Notes under the pieces: generated by a model
What the model was told of the DNA's origin: nothing
The model's database searches: none
What the model saw: the letters and a program-made list of their open reading frames with translations, nothing else
NCBI RefSeq assembly: GCF_000143415.4
Contig: NW_003314310.1
Span: 31,194 to 95,193 of the forward strand
Direction: 5' to 3'
DNA length: 64,000 nucleotides
Source of the DNA: Selaginella moellendorffii
Lineage: Eukaryota > Streptophyta > Lycopodiopsida > Selaginellales > Selaginellaceae
In this document: piece after piece, positions 55,593 through 64,000 of the stretch
Numbering within the stretch: position 1 is the first letter of the stretch
Layout: every line of letters starts with the position of its first letter
Program-made: the position numbers and the translations under genes

Positions 55593-57110
55593 TGTTGGGA
55601 CCCGAAGGCGCGCCGAAGGTAAGCTAATTAGCATGGGTTAGCTAGGTCGACCAGGCGTAGGGAGCTACGCCCGACTCCCTGTGGGGATGTCGAAACCGTA
55701 GACGTATTCTACGGAGGTTGGGTTCGAGTCCCGACCCCCTAGTAAAGCAAGGCTGGGTTCAAGTCCCGACCCCATACTAGGGCGTGGTGAGGGGAGGAGT
55801 ATAGGGACACCTATATTCCGTTGTCATGAGCTCTTGGCCGGGGAGGCTAACTTAGGCACACCGCTAAGTGGGGGGATGCCCCCGGAGACATGGTCAACAA
55901 GTCGTAGGATAAAAAAGAGACGTTCGATGTGGGCATCGAACTTCTTCTATGGGTGGTGGAGTTGTAAGGAACCAACTCGCCGAGGTGTCGTAGGCTAAGG
56001 GAACCCCGAAAGCATGACCAAAATGACAAAGAGTTCATCGGATGGGACCAAGTCAAAGATCGAGTCCAAGACCGACTCTAGGACCGAGTTCGAGATAGAG
56101 TCCGGAATCGAGTCCAAGACCGACTCGGGGACCAAGTTCGAGTCCGAGTTCGAGACCGAGTTCGAGACGGAGTCCGAGATCCGAAATCGGGTCCGAGACC
56201 GAGTCCGAAGTCGAGTCCGAGGTCGGGCCCGAGATCGGGTCCGAGATCGAGTCCGCGATCGAGTCCGAGACCGAATCCGAAGTCGGATCCGAAATCGGAT
56301 CCGAGATCGAGCCAGAGACTAAGTCCAAATACTAATACGGGTCAAGGGGTGAAAGCCCAAAGCGTGCGTCCCCCAGGGGGGGGGGGCTGCAGGGGGTTCC
56401 AAAAGTATAGTAGGGATAGTGAGGTCCAGGAACCAGTTTTGAAGGGACTCTCCAGTTGGGCTTCCAAACCGACTTGAGGTTGGGACTGGGACTAAGGGGC
56501 CTTGGGTGGGAGTGAACATGGACTTGGCTGGTGCCGGAGGGGCCATCCAAGGAAGTGCTCAAGAGCAGCTCCCACTCCCGAAAGGGAAACCGATTGCGGT
56601 GCTCCCGGCTCATGTGGAGTGGTGCCCCACTTGAGTACCATGCGGCTCATTGGTCCTCGCCCTGCCTAGGGGCTTGGGCCTTCCTTCGGGATGGAAGTGG
56701 GGGGCGAGAGGTACCCATACCGGGCCGTTAGGCCACGGTGTTTCGCCCCGGCGTCCCGAAGCAAGTGTTGCACTCAAGACTTGGGATTTAGAGGGTCCCA
56801 TGATCAAGTCTTGTGGTACCAAGGGATGTTAGGAACCTGGAAGCTTGGTGTGCTTGGCTGCTTGTGCTTGCGGGGAGTGTAGCCGAACCTTAAGTCTAGT
56901 CTAACCCGGGGAGGGGGATTGAGAGTGATTTGGGAATCCGTGGAAGGATGGCTAACACTCCGTTGCTCGTGCAGTGAGTAGCTGAAACCAAGTAGGAGCT
57001 GGTACCATAGGCGAGAACCTTGGCAAGGGAACTTAGCAAAAGCCAAGGCAGTGTTGGACGGATAGACGAGGTAAGCTGGCAAATTGGAAAGGAAAAATTT
57101 GTGGCTTACA
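55593..57110 (+). repeat. 3' LTR of the chromovirus (about 1.5 kb)
   Basis: It starts TGTTGGGACCC shortly after the pol stop and ends GTGGCTTACA. An inverted partial copy at about 61010-61540 shows the same start. It holds an array of GAGTCCGAGATC-like units (56035-56335) and, at about 56343-56425, a module with a G-run that is shared with the otherwise different 1.1-kb LTR family. Short open frames in it are not genes. Confidence 0.75.
56035..56335 (+). repeat. 12-bp degenerate tandem array in the LTR
   Basis: About 25 units near GAGTCCGAGATC or GACCGAGTTCGA follow each other, with multiples of 6 bp as spacing. The array is open in several frames because the unit is a multiple of three. Confidence 0.7.
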
Positions 57111-57642
57111 GTCAAGCCAGAGGCTGTAGTGATGAACCGGACTGCTAGGTCAAGTGAAATCCTCATCATCGATAACTCGCCGATTAAAACTGCAGCGAAC
57201 ACGCACACATATGCAGTGCACCCCATCTCTTGCAGTATGGAAACTAGGGAGAAGAAACCGTATGTTCTGGGGGACCTTGCAAAACGGCTTGAAGCGATGG
57301 TGATAGAGAACCGGCCAGTCCAGGAGGTGGCTGCAGAAATCAACCAAATGGCAGATGGAACGGTATATCAGAAGCCATTTGATCGGACAGACACCAATTA
57401 TCATTTATGGCATGTATATTGTCTAGCCAAACACTATCCGCATCTCCATAATCTGCTCAACCGGATGGGTTCTTCGACCACTGAACATGAGCGTGGACGT
57501 ATTAGAGAAGAGATGGCATTACTATTGGGTTTAAATCCTGATAGTGTGGAGAGTGATGAAATTCCAAGATTATTGTATAGGCATTGGAGGCAAAAAATAA
57601 CAGTCTAAGATGGCATGTATTTATTTAAAAATGTAACTTATT

Positions 57643-57664
57643 ATGGCATGGGGTTCCATGCCAT
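57643..57664. repeat. Palindrome behind the cargo gene, copy B
   Basis: ATGGCATGGGG and TTCCATGCCAT halves lie 35 bases after the stop codon. A lone left half touches the stop (57609). It is the same as in copy A. Confidence 0.7.
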
Positions 57665-58026
57665 TGTATTAATATTAAAAGACAATTCTTTGAGAGGATT
57701 TGCATTATACTAGAAGTGTTACAGCATGTTATTGGAAGTCTACGAAGTTGTTTTATTAATAAGGGGAAAGTAAAGATTGAATGGGGACTTGGGCTCCACC
57801 TAGACTCGGAGCAACTGAGCCAATATTAAAAGGATGGAAAGAAATTGGACGACGATGACAAGGAGAAGAGAGAGGTGAAGCAATGGCAGGGGGAGGAGAA
57901 GTGATTGAGTAGACATTTCCTTGTTTAAAATAAAATGGCATGTGCCTCAATGCAGTTGAATTTTGTTATATTTATATACTATATAAAGGTTTGGAAACCT
58001 TATTTTACAAGTGGGATAATGACAAT

Positions 58027-58048
58027 TCCCACTTTAACGAAATAGAGC
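58027..58048 (-). repeat. Right terminal inverted repeat of copy B
   Basis: This is the exact reverse complement of 42653-42674. Copies A and B are alike up to this point and unrelated beyond it, apart from two chance T bases. Confidence 0.8.
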
Positions 58049-58640
58049 TTATGATAGGAATAGTAAAACTCACCCTAATTGGCCCACATCACCGGCAGAT
58101 ATTCTGCCATGTGGCCAATTGCAAGGCAAACTCTTCCAAGAATGCAAAAGCACAAAGCCCATAAAAGTGCTCAGAAACCTAAGGACCCAATAAGCCCTTT
58201 AGTTTGACGCACATATATTTCCTAACCGTTAACCTCCCCACAACAAGGTTCAAGAAACTTTGCTTACTAGAAGCTTTTCCCAACTAAGAAAAGGTGGCAC
58301 CTTGTTCCTAGCTCCCAAGATCCAATTAAGTTTGCAACTATCTTTCAGCAACTTTGATCAAGTATGGTCTTTGCTAAAATTGAGGCCAAAAGGTACTATA
58401 TTGATAAATTCCATTGCACTATGCCCAATAGAAAATTTAGCATGCTGCAAGAGAAACAAAAAAGGATTCTTCCATTAAGATCACTCTAAAGACACTTTTA
58501 AATGCCTTTAAACACTATTAATCACTTCAAAAAAAGAGTGATGCCTAACCTAGCTGCCCTCCTTTTTATAACTAGACCTCCCACCAATTTCTTCCATTAT
58601 GCTTTAGTATAAATTTTCCTCCCATGACTCCAAGGAAATA
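58049..58640 (+). repeat. Right half of the dispersed repeat interrupted by copy B
   Basis: From 58064 (ACTCACCCTAATTGGCCC) it parallels 41965-42420, including CCTCCCCACAACAAG and AAGAAAAGGTGGCACC. It continues the unit broken at 42652. No gene was seen. Confidence 0.65.
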
Positions 58641-59497
58641 TTTGTGCATCTTCACATCAAACCTTAGAAGCCATATATGGGTTTAGATGGCACAAACTGA
58701 TTTCAAAACTCTAATATTCTGAACCATGACTTGCATCATCCCATGCCGATAGATGGGTATTTTCAGCCTCTAAAGGCAAATAGAGGGAGTCAAGAAGCAA
58801 ACATCTGAGGCTGAGGAGCAGCTGAAGGCAACAAATGATGCTGTGGACAAGTGGTATTGGCGGAAAAAGGAGAGGAAAACAGGAGGACCTATCTTGCTTA
58901 AGGGTAAGCATTGGATTTGGTCTTGACTCGTTCTTCGCTAACAAATTTTGTTTCTGTAGGTCTCCAGACTGATTCTGAAGTGTTGTTCATTGGTCTCCTT
59001 GCCTTTTTATGTGTTCTTGATCAAGCAGATGTGCAAGGTATCTTGGACCAAATACATAGAACAGATCGAGAACTTCTTGAGCCAATTAATTTTAAGGCCA
59101 GCTATCTAGATGTTTGCAAAGGGACGGTTCCCCAAGCTCCTGACAGTCGTAAACCTTGCCTTCTCTAGCATTGCCTCGAGGAGCCTTTTCAGGCCTCCAA
59201 ATACATTCTGGATCAAGTGGATATAGCCCGTCCTGGCCTGGTGGTCCTTTTCGATGTTTCCAGCTCTGGAAAGACTCGAACTCTAATGAGATTGCATGGA
59301 CCATTTGACTCTGTATTTTGTTGGTGTTCCTATGGGATGGATTGGATCGGAGGGCACTGAGATTTGGATGCACTGGTTAGTCGGCTAATGGTTCTGTATC
59401 CAGGAGACCAGTCAATTCCGATGTGCGTGATGCGGTGCTGCCTCAAAGCAGTTCTCCTCAGCAGATTCTTCATCCTAGACACGTTGAAGGAGGTAGC
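58641..59497 (+). other. Unrecognised sequence with a possible two-exon gene fragment
   Basis: A frame reading EEQLKATNDAVDKWYWRKK (about 58815-58870) leads to GTAAGC at about 58902. After TTTCTGTAG (58960) comes LQTDSEVLFIGLLAFLCVLD and IHRTDRELLEPINF, open to 59168. The intron-like join is plausible, but I cannot name the protein and the ends are unclear. It may be a captured host gene piece. Confidence 0.3.
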
Positions 59498-59685
59498 TGT
59501 TATGATCCGGCACAAAAAGACAAAGATCTAGTTGCCCTAGACTATGCTACGCCACCTCTTGAGGTTCCTCACCACCCAACCACCCCCGAGCTACCTCAAA
59601 AGCTCCACTGCGCCGCCGCTCCACTGTGAGCCCTAGGGTAGGTTAAGTCCCTTACCCTAACATGCCTTAATATACCCTTGAGCCT
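59498..59685 (-). repeat. Truncated LTR of the 232-bp family
   Basis: It starts TGTTATGATCCGG like 19317 and 62945, and breaks off after CCCTTGAGCCTCC, where a TRIM sequence begins. The shared word CTCC-GATACC at the join suggests recombination. Confidence 0.65.
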
Positions 59686-59695
59686 CCGATACCAA

Positions 59696-60089
59696 TGTTA
59701 GGATCCTATCCCTTACACCCTAAGCCAACTGGCTAAAGGGGTGATCACTTGATTGTAGGGCCCTTTTCTTATCCTAATATCCTGACCTGGTGCCTAACAA
59801 TCCTCCCCCTCGTGAGGGAATGATCGTCCGCGATCATACTTAGGCCATCCTCCAGTCACCATGGTCCTTCTCTTAGGGTCTACCAAACTTTGGTTCTCCC
59901 TCTAGATTCACCATGTTGAATATTCCTTTAGAATATTCCTGCCCCACTCGTCAGCCACGAGAATCGAACTGGGCTCCGATACCAATGTTAGAATCCTATC
60001 CCTTACACCCTAAGCCAACTGGCTAAAGGGGTGATCACTTGATTGTAGGGCCCTTTTCTTATCCTATTATCCTGACCTGGTGCCTAACA
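59696..60089 (-). mobile_element. Second TRIM copy
   Basis: LTRs of 104 bp lie at 59696-59799 and 59986-60089, with the same primer site and polypurine tract as 16832-17224. A further primer-like GATACCAA directly precedes the first LTR, so this may be the remnant of a longer tandem of three LTRs. No clean target duplication is visible. Confidence 0.8.
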
Positions 60090-61009
60090 GTAGCAGAAGT
60101 ACTGGTTGTTTAAGCAGGTTGGATTTGCGTTACTAGACCCTTTCTACGTTCTTGAGTTAGTATCCAGTGACTGTGGGAGCGAAGAGGTAGTTAATCATTT
60201 GATCAAGACACAAAAGTGAGACTGGAGGGGGCCGATTATACTCGACGAATGCCAGGTGGTGCAGGACACCTTGGTGAACAAGTTTGATTCACCTACAGCT
60301 GGGTCAAGAACAAGATCTCTTTTGGAGCGTTCTTTCGATGCTGGGGTTTGCACAAGCACGTTCTACTATTCTGGTACATGAAGTATGGTTTCTGTTGCAC
60401 GCAACATTTCTGCTACACTCAAACAGAGACTTTCAGTTGCAGTGTTCTGTCACTTTTGGGGATTTTATGAGGAGCCCGACCTGAAGGATTATGCTAGTCG
60501 GATCTCAAAGATACATCACGGCATAGGTTTTTCATTTCAGCATTAGAATCGTTTATTTCTGAAAAGTTACCAAAGCAACTGCTTACGCCAACAAGGTTTC
60601 TATGGCAGTTAACACTTTGGGACAGAATTCGCCCTTAATTGACAAAAAAAGTGTGGACTTTTTTTAGGAAGAATCCCGAAAACTAAACTCTTTCATCAAT
60701 TCTATGGATTGAATGCCGCCGTCAAGAACCCCAGGAGTTTAATTCAATACGGACTAGCAAGGTTGGATGGCCGTGGGACACTTTAAATGCAAGATTTGGA
60801 TTCTTCGAAGGAAGGATTAGACAGTTCTTCTACATATTGAGAAGCCTCTTGTTCTCCATTCTTTGTGGCACTATTTAACAGTTGGCGGACCAGCAGGCTA
60901 ATAGAGTATAACTGATACTACTTATGGTTATAAACCAAGTCAAGTAGCAGCAGAATTGGGCATGGATATGAAATGATTGCAGTGGAGATGATTGCAAAAC
61001 CAATGGACG
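60090..61009 (+). other. Unrecognised sequence
   Basis: No repeat seen elsewhere in the window and no coding domain was found. A few open stretches (60284-60484) lack features. Confidence 0.3.
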
Positions 61010-61885
61010 GTTTGGTATGGGTACCCTTACTCCCCCACTTCCATCCTGAAAGAAAGGCATAAGAAGTGAAGACCAATGAGCCATAAGGTACTCAAGTGGG
61101 CACCACTCCACATGAGCCGGGAGCACTGTAGTTGATTTCCTTTTCGATAGTGAGAACTGTTTTTGAGGAATTCCTTGGGTGGCTCTTTTAGCACCACCCA
61201 AGTTTATGCTCACTCCCACCTAACGCTACTAAGCACCAATCTCAACCTCAAGTCGGTTTAGAAGCACTATTGAAGAGTTTCTTCAAAACTAGTTCCTAAA
61301 CCTCACTATCCTTAGTATACTTTTGGAACCCCTCCGCTCGCCCCCTCAGGACACATGCTTTGGGCTTTCACCCCACAATTTATATTAGTATTTATACTCA
61401 ATCTTGGAGTCAATCGCAGACTTGGCCTTGGACTTGACATCCCCCTTAGGGAGTCGGGTGCAGCTCCCTATGCCCAGTTGACCCAGTTAAACCCATGCTA
61501 ATTAGTTTACTTTTGGCGCGCCTTCGGGTCCCAACATATGACATTGCTCAGTTTCATAAATGGATACTTTAATTGAACTTTGTATAAATACATAAAGTTT
61601 TACCTTGCAAAAATTCTTCCACTAGACCTCGTGTGTTTGCTAAATTCTCCTTCGGTTCCCATGTTACTTCGTAGTGTGGAAATCCTTTCCACTTCACATG
61701 GCACTCCCTCACCTCATGTCCTTATCGCTTGCTCTTGCGCGCATTGAAGATGGCCTCAACTTTGTATTCCTTTTCCCCTTGGATAACCTCAGGTAAAGGT
61801 CTTACTTGGTCCTTGCGATGTAGATTCTCAAAGTATAGCTTGAGTAAGTTCATGTGGAACATAGGGTGCATCTTCCCCATCTCCC
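61010..61885 (-). pseudogene. Inverted chromovirus fragment: chromodomain end and partial LTR
   Basis: From 61885 down to about 61620 the minus strand parallels 55235-55515, including MHPMFHMNLLK and a chromodomain region. From about 61540 down to 61010 it parallels the LTR start (TGTTGGGACCC), the shared G-run module and the following 300 bases, with internal deletions. It is a decayed second copy on the opposite strand. Confidence 0.7.
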
Positions 61886-62340
61886 GAGGACTTCACAAAA
61901 AGCCTCAGTGCTCATCTTTTATCATTTATGGTGAGGATGTTTTCCAACTGACACTACACTGGGGCTTCCCTCAGCCACAAGCTTCTCTAGTAGAGACTTT
62001 TTTCTACTCCTCTTGCTTCCACTAATCCTCCTCTTCTGACATGGTATCTTGCTCACTACATCCCTTGTTATCACCATGCTGCATCTTCAACCCTCACAAG
62101 GTGATTTGCCTTAGTTGTTTCCTGTGTATGCCCCTCAACATCAAAACACTCACAAAACTCCACTACTTGATAATTTGGCAATTGGTTTGACTTTCTCTGC
62201 TGTAGTAGCTTCTTCAACCCTAGAATTACTTCTTGAGTTGTCAGTCCATCACCATAGATGGACCAAGCTACACCACCAAGAGTTCGTTCTAGGTTCTTGT
62301 TTGCAGTTCCAGCAGCAGTCTCTAGCTGTTTAAGCACCAC
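61886..62340 (-). pseudogene. Ty3 gag-like fragment
   Basis: The minus strand from 62340 reads MVLKQLETAAGTANKNLERT, then VILGLKKLLQQRKSNQ, open to 62071. Its context next to the capsid piece at 62590-62780 and its charged composition suggest the C-terminal part of gag. There is no decisive motif. The part 61886-62070 shows nothing. Confidence 0.35.
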
Positions 62341-62373
62341 TCACCAAACTTCCTCTTAAACCAGTTGAGTTTT

Positions 62374-62568
62374 TGTAAGCTCCTGAGTTTGGACTTCCCG
62401 GGAGGTCACCCAGCCCAGTACCATTCAAACCCAAGGACGCTTAACTCCAACTATCCCAAGACCCTTAACCGATTGGAAAAGGGGGTGCACTCTTATTCAT
62501 GGGCCCTTTCCCTCTATATTTGAAACCCTATGGATCATCTCTCGAGTCGTTCCCTTTGGTTGCTTACA
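62374..62568 (-). repeat. Solo LTR of the 195-bp family
   Basis: It starts TGTAAGCTCC and ends GGTTGCTTACA. Flanking GTTTT and GTTTC match in four of five bases. It lies within a minus-strand gag region and has exactly the length of 39639-39833. Confidence 0.75.
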
Positions 62569-62589
62569 GTTTCATTTTCAACCCATCAG

Positions 62590-62780
62590 AACTCTTCCTG
62601 ATTTAAGTTCCACAAAACTCTAGCCAAATTGGGTGATATTGCACTCCCTGCCCAAAGTAGAGTGCAATAAGCAAACCAGCCATTAGAATTTCTTAGCAAT
62701 AAACAATGTTGCAAGCTCTCCTTCGGCTGTCCATCACCTTTAAAGGTCAATTGAGACAGTCAAGTCTCAACCCTAGGGCA
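62590..62780 (-). pseudogene. Ty3 gag capsid fragment
   Basis: The minus strand gives LTFKGDGQPKESLQHCL and YCTLLWAGSAISPNLARV, matching the fragment at 32280-32520. Stops and short length mark it as a remnant. Confidence 0.5.
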
Positions 62781-62944
62781 TTTTAAGGTAGAATCCTACA
62801 ATAATGCTACTTCAGGAGAGTAGGCAAATGTGGAAGCCCATTGGCAGGTATAGTGAGTATTCTAGAATGGTGATGGAAATCAACATCAATCACGAAAGAT
62901 AGTTAAAGAAAAGAAAGATGTACTTTGGCAATCTCCCCACTAGG

Positions 62945-63174
62945 TGTTATGATCTGGCGCAAAAAGACAGAGATCTAGTCACCCTAGACTATGATATGCC
63001 ATCTCTTGAGGTTCCTCACCACCCAACCACCCCCGAGCTACCTCAAAAAGCTTTATTACACCACTGCTCCCCTGTGAGCCTTAAGGTTCAGTCCCTTACC
63101 CTAATATGCCTTAATATACCCTTGATCCTCCTTTTGACCATTGTTGACCACGTGGTCAAAGCTAGTGCCTAACA
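62945..63174 (-). repeat. LTR of the 232-bp family, followed by a reversed polypurine tract
   Basis: It starts TGTTATGATCTGG and ends GTGCCTAACA. The next bases, ATTCTTCCCCCCCCACC, are a polypurine tract on the minus strand. It is therefore the 3' LTR of a minus-strand element whose interior lies to the right. Confidence 0.75.
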
Positions 63175-63195
63175 ATTCTTCCCCCCCACCAAAGT

Positions 63196-63433
63196 TCTTG
63201 TCCCAAGGATGAGTTATATTGGAGATCACCCTTTCTAAGGAACCCTGCTCAAGCTTCTGGGCCATCTTCCACAGCCGTATACATCAAGGAGGCATTGGGC
63301 CCATCACTCCAAGATAGTACACCTTTCAATTGGCTGACATAAAATATCAGATGAATTTTCACCCCAGCTGGCAGCCGCACTCGATAAGCCACTTTACCAA
63401 TGCGCTCTAGCACTTCATATGGACTAGCATATC
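63196..63433 (-). pseudogene. Ty3 integrase C-terminal fragment of the minus-strand element
   Basis: The minus strand reads [20 protein letters not shown], then [13 protein letters not shown], the GPY-type C-terminus of a Ty3 integrase (usual form IHPVFHVSQLK). It is cut by a TRIM at 63434. Confidence 0.65.
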
Positions 63434-63730
63434 TGTTAGGATCCTATCCCTTACACCCTAAGCCAACTGGCTAAAGGGGTGATCACTTGATTGTAGGGCC
63501 CTTTTCTTATCCTATTATCCTGACCTGGTGCCTAACAATCCTCCCCCTCGTGAGGGAATGATCGTCCGCGATCATACTTAGGCCATCCTCCAATCACCAT
63601 GGTCCTTCTCTTAGGGTCTACCGAACTTTGGTTCTCCCTCTAGATTCACCATGTTGAATATTCTGTAGAATATTCCCGCCCCACTCGTCAGCCACGAGAA
63701 TCGAACTGGGCTCCGATACCAATGTTAGGA
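63434..63730 (-). mobile_element. Third TRIM copy, truncated
   Basis: One full 104-bp LTR (63434-63537), the interior with polypurine tract and primer site, and only the first eight bases of the other LTR (63723-63730). The missing part is replaced by an inverted piece of its own interior. Confidence 0.75.
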
Positions 63731-63764
63731 TTCTCGTGGCTGACGAGTGGGGCAGGAATATTCT
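63731..63764 (+). repeat. Inverted copy of the TRIM interior
   Basis: This 34-base piece (TTCTCGTGGCTGACGAGTGG and on) is the reverse complement of the interior at about 63667-63702, with a single mismatch. It makes a hairpin-like structure at the junction with the next element. Confidence 0.7.
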
Positions 63765-64000
63765 ACCGCGCTTTGAACAAGAAGACAGTGAAGGATAAGA
63801 TGCCGATGCCACGTGTAGATGATATCCTAGACAAGCTTGGTGAAGCACGAGTGTTTACCAAGATTGATCTGAGGAGTGGATATCATCAGATTGCAATGGA
63901 TGATGCATCTATCTCTAAGACAGCATTCTATACAAGCTTCGAACATTTTGAGTTTACAGTTATGCCGTTTGGTTTGACGAATGTACCGGCCACATTTACT
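63764..64000 (+). CDS. Ty3 reverse transcriptase fragment, open to the window edge
   Basis: Translation gives [20 protein letters not shown], then [17 protein letters not shown] and [15 protein letters not shown]. These are the fingers and palm motifs of Ty3 reverse transcriptase up to just before the YxDD box. The frame has no stop over 79 codons and runs off the window. The start is lost at the junction with the inverted TRIM piece, so it is at best the 3' part of a broken element. It differs clearly from the chromovirus of copy B. Confidence 0.75.

Larger units (their letters stand above)
52452..57110 (+). mobile_element. 5'-truncated Ty3 chromovirus with 3' LTR, inserted in copy B
   Basis: The left junction (52451/52452) cuts into pol just before reverse transcriptase, so the 5' LTR, gag and most of the protease are missing. 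The right end is an LTR ending in GGCTTACA at 57110, followed directly by cargo-gene sequence. Compared with copy A, 1,577 bases (A 5708-7284) are absent. The simplest history is a full insertion next to GTCAAG (57111), followed by a deletion that removed both host sequence and the 5' part of the element. Confidence 0.8.
49182..57608 (+). pseudogene. Cargo gene of the giant element, copy B (broken and split by a chromovirus)
   Basis: The exons correspond to copy A, with the same ParB-like box (VSGQHSSLAMQ) and faint methyltransferase motif. The gene follows copy A up to 52451. It is then replaced by a retrotransposon and resumes at 57111-57608 with the end of the FCP1-like domain. Further lesions are TAA at 49332-49334 (copy A has CAA), a 4-bp shortening near 49582 and TAG at 49658-49660 (copy A has CAG). 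The last exon gives the intact C-terminus missing from copy A, including EEMALLLGLNPDSVES and a stop at 57606-57608. The HAD motif LIIDDSP of copy A is LIIDNSP here (57162-57182). Together the two copies show what an undamaged gene was like, but neither can be functional. Confidence 0.65.
42653..58048. mobile_element. Giant palindrome-bearing DNA transposon, copy B (complete, nested insertion inside)
   Basis: The two ends carry a perfect 22-bp terminal inverted repeat that begins GCTCTATTTCG and ends AAAGTGGGA. The flanks, read together without the element, rebuild one copy of a dispersed repeat also present at about 41880-42420. The flanking 8-mers TTCTGAAT and TTATGATA may be a decayed 8-bp target duplication, but only five of eight positions agree. 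Inside are a minus-strand transposase-like gene (43775-46916), a divergent plus-strand cargo gene (49182-57608), a 192-bp palindrome between them and many 22-bp palindromes. A truncated chromovirus (52452-57110) accounts for about 4.7 kb. The class of transposon is not established; 8-bp duplications occur in hAT and in KDZ elements. Confidence 0.75.

Noticed and set aside
56014-56328. A Ser/Glu/Asp repeat protein on either strand
   Set aside because: It is the translation of a 12-bp tandem array inside an LTR; both strands are open for the same reason.
52452-57110. A complete, active chromovirus
   Set aside because: The 5' LTR, gag and protease are missing, stops occur at 52587 and 54594, and the catalytic Glu of integrase is Lys.

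Overview
The window looks like nuclear DNA of a streptophyte (a plant or charophyte alga). It has spliceosomal introns, an interstitial stretch of TTTAGGG-type telomere repeat, Ty3 chromoviruses with a chromodomain, LTR elements primed by initiator tRNA-Met, and a hAT transposase with a DUF659-like core. A charophyte such as Chara is a candidate, but that is only an impression. No rRNA, tRNA or CRISPR array was seen. Almost everything is mobile DNA, mostly decayed.

The most interesting content is a giant DNA transposon seen twice. Copy B (42653-58048, about 15.4 kb) has matching 22-bp terminal inverted repeats and sits inside a copy of an unrelated dispersed repeat whose two halves lie on either side. 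Copy A (1-8042) shows only the right part and the same right terminus. The element carries two divergent genes. One is a minus-strand protein of about 1,030 codons with a DDE-type core (DUF7869-like), the likely transposase, broken by one TAG. The other is a plus-strand multi-exon gene. It has a ParB-like domain, a region faintly like the SAM-binding motif of beta-class DNA methyltransferases, acidic and proline-rich linkers, and an FCP1/NLI-like HAD domain whose first motif is DLNG. Both copies of this second gene are broken, at different places. Between the genes lies a 192-bp near-perfect palindrome centred on GTGACTAGTCAC.

About thirty copies of a 22-bp palindrome (half-site ATGGCRTGNGG) are spread through both copies of the element. 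None was noticed in the 34 kb between them. Five lie inside the very short introns (47-57 nt), two lie in frame in an exon, two lie in the transposase reading frame, and others lie in leaders and 3' regions. This linked set of transposase, ParB-like protein and element-specific palindromes is the best candidate here for an undescribed system.

Between the copies (8043-42652), nested LTR retroelements dominate: a family with 1.14-1.25 kb LTRs and a non-coding interior, a decayed Ty3 element in which an extra RNase H lies between protease and reverse transcriptase (24.0-28.9 kb), short-LTR families of 232 and 195 bp, and a 393-bp TRIM with 104-bp LTRs. Several have intact 5-bp target duplications. 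A hAT pseudogene is at 11.7-13.7 kb and a minisatellite at 34.7-35.0 kb. Copy B is itself broken by a 5'-truncated chromovirus (52452-57110) that replaced 1,577 bp of the cargo gene and whose integrase region contains two short spliceosomal introns. The right end (58049-64000) returns to the interrupted target repeat and then to TRIMs, short LTRs and Ty3 fragments on both strands.
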